A stretch of 12,407 nt of DNA from Pseudomonadota bacterium (GTDB lineage Bacteria; CALINM01), in assembly GCA_026415985.1 (NCBI GenBank), contig JAOAGA010000054.1:1-12407 (forward strand). Reading direction: 5' to 3'. How positions within the stretch are numbered: the stretch's first letter is position 1; the number at the start of each line of letters is the position of its first letter. Below the pieces are notes generated by a model, which worked only from the letters and a program-made list of their open reading frames with translations, was not told the DNA's origin and made no database searches. Of this stretch, positions 6,167 to 12,407 are shown one piece after another. The translations under genes and the position numbers were made by a program.

Positions 6167-7966
6167 TTAGAATAATCCTTTTACTTTACCTGTATTTACA
6201 TCCACATCAATTCTTCTGAATGCAGGGTCTGATGCGGTTCCGGGCATGAGCTTAATTGCTCCGGCAACAGGAACTATAAATCCTGCACCTTTGAAGACAA
6301 GGATATCTCTGACAAAGAGTTTCCAGCCTTTAGGAGCACCTTTGAGATTTGGATTATCGGAAAGGCTTAAGTGTGTTTTAACCATACAGGTGCCTAACTT
6401 AGAAGATTCAGGATCTGCTTCTAATGCCTTTGCCTTTGCCAATGCCTCAGGTGAGTATTCAACACCATCTGCACCATAAACGTTAGTTGCAATAAGGTTA
6501 ATTCTTTCTCTAAGCGGAGTTGTAAGCTCATAGAGGAACTTGAAGTTGTTTGGCTCGTTACAGGCATCAATTACTGCATCGGCAAGTTCTAATGCACCCT
6601 CTCCACCATACTGCCAGTGCTTGGATAGGGCGACTCTTGCACCAGCCTGCTCACAGAGTCTTCTAACCGCTTTAATCTCATTATCAGTATCTGTATAGAA
6701 GGCATTGATACATACAACAGGATTAACACCTGCTTTCTTAACAATATTGATACAGTGCAGTAAGTTCTCAAATCCTTTCTCTACATAGCCAACATTTTCT
6801 TTTGTGTACTCTTCTGGTAGTGGTCTTCCCGGTACCGGGATTGGAGCACCCCCGTGGCTTTTTAAGGCTCTTATTGTAGCAACGATAACCGCTGCGTTTG
6901 GTTTTAAACCAGAGTATCTGCATTTTAAGTTCCAGAACTTCTCAAAACCGATATCTGCTGCAAAGCCAGACTCAGTTACGTTATAATCAGCCAATTTTAG
7001 GGCAACTCTATCGGAGATAACAGAAGACTGACCAATAGCTATATTTGCAAAGGGACCTGCATGAACGAACACAGGTTGTCCTTCAACGGTCTGAATTAAG
7101 TTTGGATTTAACGCGGGAAGCATCCAGGCGGTCATAGCACCTGCTACATCTAAATCTTCACAGGTCACTGGCTTGCCGGACTTGCTGTATCCAACAACAA
7201 TTTTGCCGATTCTTTCTCTAAAATCTTTTAAGTCCTTGGCAACAGATAATATAGCCATCACTTCTGAAGAAACCGCTATATCAAAACGGGATTCCATCAT
7301 AAATCCGTCTTGCTTTCCACCAAGACCAATAATTATCTTTCTTAAGGCCTGGGCACAGAAGTCCATTATCCATCCCATCTGGACGTTTCTTGCATCTACA
7401 TCAAGTCTTTTTAAACCTCTTTTTGCAAGCTCCTCGTCTGTATAATTATACTCATGCTGCATCCTTGAGGTTAATGCAACCATTGCTAAGTTATGGGCGT
7501 TCATAATGGCATTAATATCGCCTGTAAAACCTAAAGAAAACTCTGTCAAAGGAATACACTGGGAAAGACCGCCACCTGCAGCTGAACCTTTTACGTTCAT
7601 TGTTGGTCCACCAGAGGGCTGTCTAATTGCAGCAACTACTTTCTTACCTCTTTTTCCCATTCCCTGAACAAGACCAATAGTAGTAGTGGATTTTCCTTCG
7701 CCAAGCGGAGTTGGTGTAATTGCTGTAACATCAACATATTTACCGTCTGGTCTGTCCTTTAATCTTTCAAGAACCTTAAGATAGTCAACCTTAGCAATAT
7801 AGTGTCCGTAAGGTAAAAGCTCTTCATCGGTTAAACCAAGCTCTTCGGCGATCTGTTTGATGGGTTTCATGGTCTTTTCGGCTTCTTCAGCAATCTGCCA
7901 GTCCTTTAGCTCTCCTCTCCCTAACTTCTCTGTGAATTCTTTGTAAGTCTTTTCACTTAGTGGCAT
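6167..7966 (-). CDS. fhs: formate-tetrahydrofolate ligase
   Basis: Joins formate to tetrahydrofolate using ATP to give 10-formyl-THF, feeding one-carbon metabolism and, where present, the methyl branch of the Wood-Ljungdahl pathway. The P-loop-like PLGEGKST is at residues 87-94 in the family context [12 protein letters not shown]. Other signatures are [17 protein letters not shown] (117-133), FTGDINA (147-153), GPFANIA, YGADGV and the C-terminal [13 protein letters not shown] and VKGLF. The product is 599 residues, about 40 longer than the acetogen enzyme of about 559. The extra length is mainly an N-terminal extension and an insert rich in charged residues around 166-192, after the AHNL segment. 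This looks like a long subtype, not a fusion. GGAGG lies 5 nt before the ATG. No other Wood-Ljungdahl gene is in the window, so acetogenesis cannot be inferred. Confidence 0.97.
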   Translation of the reverse strand: MPLSEKTYKEFTEKLGRGELKDWQIAEEAEKTMKPIKQIAEELGLTDEELLPYGHYIAKVDYLKVLERLKDRPDGKYVDVTAITPTPLGEGKSTTTIGLVQGMGKRGKKVVAAIRQPSGGPTMNVKGSAAGGGLSQCIPLTEFSLGFTGDINAIMNAHNLAMVALTSRMQHEYNYTDEELAKRGLKRLDVDARNVQMGWIMDFCAQALRKIIIGLGGKQDGFMMESRFDIAVSSEVMAILSVAKDLKDFRERIGKIVVGYSKSGKPVTCEDLDVAGAMTAWMLPALNPNLIQTVEGQPVFVHAGPFANIAIGQSSVISDRVALKLADYNVTESGFAADIGFEKFWNLKCRYSGLKPNAAVIVATIRALKSHGGAPIPVPGRPLPEEYTKENVGYVEKGFENLLHCINIVKKAGVNPVVCINAFYTDTDNEIKAVRRLCEQAGARVALSKHWQYGGEGALELADAVIDACNEPNNFKFLYELTTPLRERINLIATNVYGADGVEYSPEALAKAKALEADPESSKLGTCMVKTHLSLSDNPNLKGAPKGWKLFVRDILVFKGAGFIVPVAGAIKLMPGTASDPAFRRIDVDVNTGKVKGLF

Positions 7967-8001
7967 ACTTACCTCCCTATGGTGTGTTTTTTATAAAAAA
8001 G

Positions 8002-8029
8002 ATAATAGGCTACTTCACGGGGATGAAAA
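8002..8029 (-). promoter_or_regulatory. candidate promoter of fhs
   Basis: On the minus strand TTTTCA (8029-8024) is separated by 16 nt from TATTAT (8007-8002). Transcription would start near 7995, giving a leader of about 28 nt that includes the GGGAGGTAAG ribosome site. The shared 10-bp element lies directly upstream of the -35. Confidence 0.5.
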
Positions 8030-8031
8030 GA

Positions 8032-8120
8032 TTGTATTAGCTTTGATTTTCCATACTTTAATCTCCCCCCGAAAAAATAAGTAGTGTTATCCTTTTACCA
8101 TAACTTTAATGCTAATACAA
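8032..8120. repeat. 10-bp inverted repeat flanking the fhs / radical SAM divergent promoters
   Basis: TTGTATTAGC (8032-8041) and its exact complement GCTAATACAA (8111-8120) lie 69 bp apart in the 189-bp divergent spacer. Read toward either gene, each copy is GCTAATACAA. Each is centred about 41 bp upstream of the predicted start of its gene (7995 and 8156). The arrangement fits one regulator acting on both promoters. The pair may also be chance similarity in AT-rich DNA. The rest of the spacer holds no gene. Confidence 0.5.
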
Positions 8121-8140
8121 GTTTTTTTTACAGTTAAATC

Positions 8141-8149
8141 TGCTAATAT
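8141..8149 (+). promoter_or_regulatory. extended -10 element of the radical SAM gene
   Basis: TGCTAATAT is followed by ATTTTT and then the ATG at 8156. The element, the 6-nt spacer sequence and the missing Shine-Dalgarno site match the start of the DUF4911-like gene (TGCTATTAT, ATTTTT, ATG). Confidence 0.5.
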
Positions 8150-8155
8150 ATTTTT

Positions 8156-9340
8156 ATGAGAAAAATGGATATCTGTTTTATAAGAAATAACTGGAACTAT
8201 TACAGTTTGGCAACGATTTTTGCTTCTATAGAAGATCTTGATTATGTTAATCCTTTTTTTGTCAATATATCAGATCTAAAAAACAGTAGCTTTACTGATG
8301 GAACAATCTTTTGTTTTTCCCTCAATTCCATCTATTATAACAAAAATAAAGATAATATTATCTCTATCATCAGATTTTTAAAAAAGAAGGGAAATTATTT
8401 TTTTATTGCAGGAGGGCCTCATTGTCAATATAAGCCTGACCTTTTACTTGAAGATGGCTTTGATATTGTTGTTGTTGGAAGCGGTGAAAAGTCAATCAGA
8501 ACAATAATTTCGGATATAAAAGAAAAAAAAGACTTAAAAAAAATTTATCAGGAAGAGGTCACCAATCTAAATGATTATAAACCTTTCCCGGTAAAATTCT
8601 TTCATTACAAACCCATCGAGATTACACGGGGATGCCCTCACAGGTGTTATTTCTGTCAGACAAGCTATCTCCATAGTCATAACCCCATTGAAAGAACTAT
8701 AGAAAATATAGTAAAGTATGTCAAAATAGCCTTCGAAAGAAATATAAAAGATTTTCGTTTCATAACACCCAATGCCTTTTCCTATGGTAATTCAATAAAT
8801 ACTAATAGTATGTGTGCTATTCAGGAGCTGTTGTCTTCTATAAGATCAATAATAAAAGATAATGGACGAATTTTTTTCGGAACTTTTCCCTCGGAAGTCA
8901 GACCAGATTATGTAACCACTGATTTATTGATTATGCTAAAAAAATATGTAAATAACAAAAGGATAATCATCGGTGCCCAAAGTGGTAGTGACAGAATTCT
9001 TGAAAACTCCAACAGGGGGCATAACGTAAAGACTATAGAAAGAGCAATAGATACCGCCATTCAAACGGGTTTTGCTGTAGATGTAGATATTATTATTGGA
9101 ATGCCCGACGAAAACGAAGAAGATACGAAGGAAACATTTAATCTAATTCATCGGTATATGAAAAAACCGGTAAGATTTCACCTCCATTATTTTATGCCTT
9201 TACCGGGCACTCCATGGCGGGACAAAAAACCAGCAACACTCTCTAAAAAATTTATAGAAGAAATTGAGTACCTGACAGGTCGCGGTGTTATATGGGGTAA
9301 CTGGAGAAATCAAAGAATGGCGGTTGCAAAAGAATATTAA
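8156..9340 (+). CDS. radical SAM protein with N-terminal B12-binding-like domain
   Basis: An iron-sulfur enzyme of the radical SAM superfamily; its reaction is unknown. Residues 1 to about 145 look like a Rossmann-type domain of the B12-binding family: FIAGGPHCQYKPDLLL (83-98) and FDIVVVGSGEKSI (102-114) are the usual landmarks. The cobalamin motif DxHxxG is absent, so cobalamin may not be bound. The cluster motif CxxxCxxC is Cys160, Cys164 and Cys167 in ITRGCPHRCYFCQ. Then come a KDFRFITPNAFSY strand (198-210), an IGAQSGSDRIL segment (272-282) and DIIIGMPDENEEDT (311-324), as in methylthiotransferase-like and Elp3-like radical SAM folds. It resembles the MJ_1487-type group of B12/radical SAM proteins by overall layout. 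The 394 residues look complete. There is no ribosome site, and the ATG lies 6 nt after an extended -10. The histidine kinase follows after 21 bp. Confidence 0.88.
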   Translation: MRKMDICFIRNNWNYYSLATIFASIEDLDYVNPFFVNISDLKNSSFTDGTIFCFSLNSIYYNKNKDNIISIIRFLKKKGNYFFIAGGPHCQYKPDLLLEDGFDIVVVGSGEKSIRTIISDIKEKKDLKKIYQEEVTNLNDYKPFPVKFFHYKPIEITRGCPHRCYFCQTSYLHSHNPIERTIENIVKYVKIAFERNIKDFRFITPNAFSYGNSINTNSMCAIQELLSSIRSIIKDNGRIFFGTFPSEVRPDYVTTDLLIMLKKYVNNKRIIIGAQSGSDRILENSNRGHNVKTIERAIDTAIQTGFAVDVDIIIGMPDENEEDTKETFNLIHRYMKKPVRFHLHYFMPLPGTPWRDKKPATLSKKFIEEIEYLTGRGVIWGNWRNQRMAVAKEY

Positions 9341-9361
9341 AAATATTATAATTTTTTAAAA

Positions 9362-11380
9362 ATGTTATCAAAAATTAAAACACCCATTATAAAAAAGCTC
9401 TTTCTCATCTTATCAATAGCAATGTTTACTCAGTTTTTTTTATCTCTTTCCTTAAACGTATTCGGATATTACGTAGATCTCAAAGACAGCATATACAAAA
9501 ATGTAGAGAGCAAGCTTGAAAAGATAAAGTCATCTGTTGAAAGGATAACTAATTTGGGTATTCCTATAAAAGAACTGCCACCATTAAATGAAGATCTTGA
9601 GAAGGAAATAAAAGACGAACCGATTATTTTTTTAGCTATCCTTGATGAAAAGGGGGGTGTTTTATTTCATTCGGACCCAATTCTCATAGGGACAAAAGTG
9701 CCCGTCTTCCTTGAAGAAATTGTCAATATAAAAGAAGCCAGTTCAGTAATTCAACCATATGGCAGTGTCAATATAATTTTAAAACCAATATTTGATGCCA
9801 AATCCAGTAAGATTGGCTACATAATAGCGGGATATAAACCTGATTTTATTTACAAGAAAATATTAATGGTTTTTCTCAGAATGTCTCTTTCATCTGCCTT
9901 GGCAGGATTTTTAGGCTTTTTTCTTATCTATTTCTTTTATAGAAGAGATGTGGCGGTTTATTTAGACAAGTTCCTCCTTCAGGTAGAGAAAATAAGAAAA
10001 GGGACCTTTGAAGAGTTCGAGATTGCCAGTGATGAAAACGAGTTTTCTGCTGTTTCCGAAGCAATGAACAAAATGGTTAAAGAGCTTAAAAAAACCTTTA
10101 ATGAAAAAGAGGAACTCCTTCTTAAGCTATACAGGGAAGAGGAAAAACTCAGAAAAATAATTGAAAAAACGGAGATCGGCATTGCTGTCGTAAAGGACGA
10201 TACTATAGTCTTTGCAAATCCGGGGTTTTATAAAATTTTTAACTTTAATGCAGAATCTCCAATAATCGGACAGGACATCTTTAGATTTGTGCCGGAAGAA
10301 TCGGAAACACATTTTAAAAACATTCTCCATCAAGTAATGGAAAAGGAAGAAAATATTCAGATTGATACAATAAAAATGCTTGATCTTGCCAAAAACGAGA
10401 TATACTGTTCTTTAGAGGCAAATCTCCTCGAAACATCCGAATGGGGGAGAAGGGTTATAAGCCTGACTTTTCAGAATATCACCGAGAAGATCAGATATAT
10501 TGAGGAATTAAAAGAAAAAAATAAAACCCTTGAAATTCTTATTAATAAATATCAATCAACCCAGATAGCTTTACAGATATCAAATGAAAAATTAGAAAAC
10601 GCTCTTATGGCCATCGAAAAGGCTAATGAAGAGCTAAAAAAGGTAGATAGTTTAAAAGATGTTTTCTTCTCTACAATATCCCACGAGCTGAAAACACCTA
10701 TCTCGCTAATTCAAGGATACATCGGGATTCTTAAAAATGATCCTGCTATAAAAAAATCTAACGTTTCCACAGACATAATAGATGCTATTGACAGGGCTTC
10801 AAAAAGACTTTTAAACCTGACGGAAGAGATTATGGAGCTCCTGAAAATTAAATCAGGAAAAATTACGCTCAATCTTAATCTGACCTCCATAAAAACATTA
10901 ATGCAGTCAATAACTCCAGAAATAGACCACTTCCTTAAGATGAAAAATATTCAGCTTATATTTCAAAACTTAGAGGACCTTCCTATTGTTAATGTTGATT
11001 CTAAGAGACTCGAAACTGTTTTCAGAAATCTTATAGTAAACGCAATAAAATTTACCAAAGAAGGCGGGAAAATAACAGTAACCGGGTCAATAGAAACAGA
11101 GAATGGAACTAATTATATCAAAATCTCAATCAGAGATGAGGGATGCGGTATCTCAAAATTTAATTTAGACAAGATATTTAATGAGTTTTTTACTCTGCCA
11201 CCACCGCCTAATGTCTCTAAAATCTCAAATCTAAAAGGCAGTGGTCTTGGTCTGTCAATCGCAAAGGGGATAATTGAAGCCCATAGAGGAAAAATCTGGG
11301 CTGAAAGTGAAGGCTATGATCCGGAAAAATATCCCGGAGCAACCTTTTATATTATGATACCTGTAACAAATGAAATCTAA
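9362..11380 (+). CDS. membrane-bound sensor histidine kinase with HAMP and PAS domains
   Basis: A sensor that autophosphorylates on a histidine and passes phosphate to a response regulator. Layout of the 672 residues: first membrane segment about 13-36; an extracytoplasmic sensor region of about 37-165 with a single-Cache-like pattern (ILDEKGGVLFHSD, IGYIIAGY); second membrane segment about 167-193; HAMP about 194-245; coiled-coil; PAS about 258-375 (EIGIAVVKDDTIVFANPGFYKIF); a long coiled-coil 375-430; HisKA with His441 in SHELKTP; and HATPase with N box Asn560 (NLIVNAIKF), G1 DEGCGIS (592-598), F box IFNEFF and G2 GSGLGLS (626-632). All catalytic motifs look intact. No response regulator is in the window, so it is an orphan here. 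No ribosome site is seen; TATAAT ends 9 nt before the ATG. It may be co-transcribed with the radical SAM gene. It converges on selA with a 5-bp gap. Confidence 0.95.
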   Translation: MLSKIKTPIIKKLFLILSIAMFTQFFLSLSLNVFGYYVDLKDSIYKNVESKLEKIKSSVERITNLGIPIKELPPLNEDLEKEIKDEPIIFLAILDEKGGVLFHSDPILIGTKVPVFLEEIVNIKEASSVIQPYGSVNIILKPIFDAKSSKIGYIIAGYKPDFIYKKILMVFLRMSLSSALAGFLGFFLIYFFYRRDVAVYLDKFLLQVEKIRKGTFEEFEIASDENEFSAVSEAMNKMVKELKKTFNEKEELLLKLYREEEKLRKIIEKTEIGIAVVKDDTIVFANPGFYKIFNFNAESPIIGQDIFRFVPEESETHFKNILHQVMEKEENIQIDTIKMLDLAKNEIYCSLEANLLETSEWGRRVISLTFQNITEKIRYIEELKEKNKTLEILINKYQSTQIALQISNEKLENALMAIEKANEELKKVDSLKDVFFSTISHELKTPISLIQGYIGILKNDPAIKKSNVSTDIIDAIDRASKRLLNLTEEIMELLKIKSGKITLNLNLTSIKTLMQSITPEIDHFLKMKNIQLIFQNLEDLPIVNVDSKRLETVFRNLIVNAIKFTKEGGKITVTGSIETENGTNYIKISIRDEGCGISKFNLDKIFNEFFTLPPPPNVSKISNLKGSGLGLSIAKGIIEAHRGKIWAESEGYDPEKYPGATFYIMIPVTNEI

Positions 11381-11385
11381 AGGCT

Positions 11386-12407
11386 TTAATAAGCTGATAA
11401 ATAATCTTTGATTGCATTAATAATTAGCGGAACCTCTTCATTAAAAATTGTTCTGAAATCTATTATGACATAACCATCTTTTTGTCTTATAAGTATTGGT
11501 GGATCGTTGTTTAAAAAGAAATTTCTTGTCCTTTCCTCACCTTTCCGGGATTTAAACCTTATCACATAGGTAGGTAAGGTCTTTAAAGGGAGGCTCCCTC
11601 CTCCAAAGGTAGCCATATCTTGAATAAGTTCCGCTTTAAGATCCTTAAAACCTTTAATCTCTTTAAAAACCCTGAGTGCTCTTTTCTTTATTAACTTAAT
11701 ATCTGTAAATATCATATCAAGCACCGGTGACTTTGAATAATCTTCTATTGATAAATAATAAAGGAGTCTTTCAAGGTAATATATGGTAATTTTATCAGGT
11801 CTGATAGCCCTATAAAGGGGGTGTCTTTTCATCTTTTCTATAAACAAAGGTTGACCTAAAATTAATCCTCCCTGACAGCCACCCAAAAGTTTATCGCTAC
11901 TGAAAGAAACAATGTCAGCACCGTTTTTTAGTGTTTCCGAAATGGTTGGTTCATCCTTTTCAATACTTTTGATTATACTTAACGCTCCACTACCAATATC
12001 GTAATAAAAGGGAATATTAAATTTTCTGGCCAATCCCGATAACTCTTCTACAGAGACCTCTTCCACAAAACCATCAATTCGAAAGTTACTTCTGTGAACC
12101 TTTAAGATTAAGCCTGTATTATCATTAATAGCCCTCTCATAATCTGATAACTTGGTTTTATTGGTAGTTCCCACCTCTCTCATGGTACAACCAGAAAGCT
12201 CCATCACCTCGGGTATTCTGAAGGAACCACCAATCTCAACAAGTTCAGAACGGGAGACAATAACTTCCTTACCCTTAGCAAGGGCCGAAAGGACAAGTAA
12301 ACAGGCACTGGCATTGTTATTAACTAATAATATTCCTTGAGTTCCGAAAAAATCCGGCGACAAGTTGTCCTGTCTTGATCCCCTTATCCCTTTGTTTAAA
12401 TCAAACT
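11386..12407 (-). CDS. selA: L-seryl-tRNA(Sec) selenium transferase, 5' end beyond the window
   Basis: SelA is a PLP enzyme that converts Ser-tRNA(Sec) to selenocysteinyl-tRNA with selenophosphate, the tRNA charge needed to read UGA as selenocysteine. The frame is open to the right edge and 339 residues are visible. The part upstream of the TTG at 12363 (DLNKGIRGSR) is clearly SelA sequence, so that TTG is not the start. Landmarks are VNNNASA (visible residues 28-34), GKEVIVSRSELVEIGGSFRIPEVM, EVGTTNKT, the PLP lysine in SFSSDKLLGG (visible Lys172) and GGGSLPL. Compared with E. coli SelA (463 residues, Lys295) about 120 N-terminal residues are missing. The stretch between RGSR and VNNN is 16 residues where E. 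coli has 19, and it lacks the usual LLC.LTGAE, which looks like local divergence. It supports the Sec reading of the thioredoxin. selB, selC and selD are not in the window. Confidence 0.96.
   Translation of the reverse strand, partial: FDLNKGIRGSRQDNLSPDFFGTQGILLVNNNASACLLVLSALAKGKEVIVSRSELVEIGGSFRIPEVMELSGCTMREVGTTNKTKLSDYERAINDNTGLILKVHRSNFRIDGFVEEVSVEELSGLARKFNIPFYYDIGSGALSIIKSIEKDEPTISETLKNGADIVSFSSDKLLGGCQGGLILGQPLFIEKMKRHPLYRAIRPDKITIYYLERLLYYLSIEDYSKSPVLDMIFTDIKLIKKRALRVFKEIKGFKDLKAELIQDMATFGGGSLPLKTLPTYVIRFKSRKGEERTRNFFLNNDPPILIRQKDGYVIIDFRTIFNEEVPLIINAIKDYLSAY

Noticed and set aside
6246-7445. Plus-strand open frames across fhs
   Set aside because: Shadows of the strong minus-strand fhs gene; no ribosome sites or family features.
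9347-9352. TATAAT before the histidine kinase as a fourth leaderless promoter
   Set aside because: It lies 9 nt from the ATG, lacks the TG extension, and is within the short gap after the radical SAM gene. A chance match in AT-rich DNA is as likely.
9979-10333. Minus-strand open frames within the histidine kinase
   Set aside because: Antisense shadows, serine- and phenylalanine-rich as expected from the complement of AT-rich coding sequence.
11386-12363. selA starting at the TTG at 12363
   Set aside because: The frame upstream is open to the edge and encodes conserved SelA residues (RGSR region).
1-12407. CRISPR arrays, insertion sequences, tRNA genes or attachment sites
   Set aside because: No spaced direct repeats, transposase, cloverleaf or flanking duplications were seen on either strand.

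Overview
The window is AT-rich, densely coded DNA with no mobile elements, CRISPR arrays, tRNA or rRNA genes, and no gene-free stretch over 300 bases. It suggests a Gram-negative (outer-membrane-bearing), probably anaerobic bacterium. The supporting genes are an LptE-like lipoprotein behind leuS, a small periplasmic tri-haem cytochrome c with an FNR-type operator, a formate-tetrahydrofolate ligase and a selenocysteine pathway gene. The lineage cannot be fixed from this sequence alone.

Layout, left to right. rpsT (+) converges on a leuS-lptE-like operon (-), and the rpsT terminator hairpin lies inside the antisense strand of the lptE-like gene. Divergent from leuS are a tri-haem cytochrome c and a cupin gene (+). 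These converge on a minus-strand operon read as small DUF4911-like protein, tldD, then a zinc-ribbon thioredoxin. The thioredoxin frame carries a TGA exactly where the first active-site cysteine should be and then runs on with good thioredoxin sequence, so I annotate it as a selenoprotein with a SECIS-like hairpin. Next comes fhs (-) with a textbook terminator, divergent from a radical SAM protein and a membrane-bound PAS/histidine kinase (+). At the right edge, convergent with the kinase, is selA (-), cut off at its 5' end by the window.

The main result is the pairing of a UGA-containing thioredoxin with selA about 7 kb away: the apparently broken gene is better read as an intact selenocysteine enzyme, and the organism has at least one piece of the machinery that makes Sec-tRNA.

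A second theme is initiation. Three genes (cytochrome c, DUF4911-like, radical SAM) have no Shine-Dalgarno sequence but have an extended -10 element (TGN then TATTAT or TAATAT) exactly 6 nt before the ATG, which predicts leaderless mRNAs. Several other genes here (rpsT, leuS, cupin, thioredoxin, tldD, fhs) have clear Shine-Dalgarno sites. The divergent fhs/radical SAM promoters also share a 10-bp element, at about -41 of each predicted start and in the same orientation relative to each gene.
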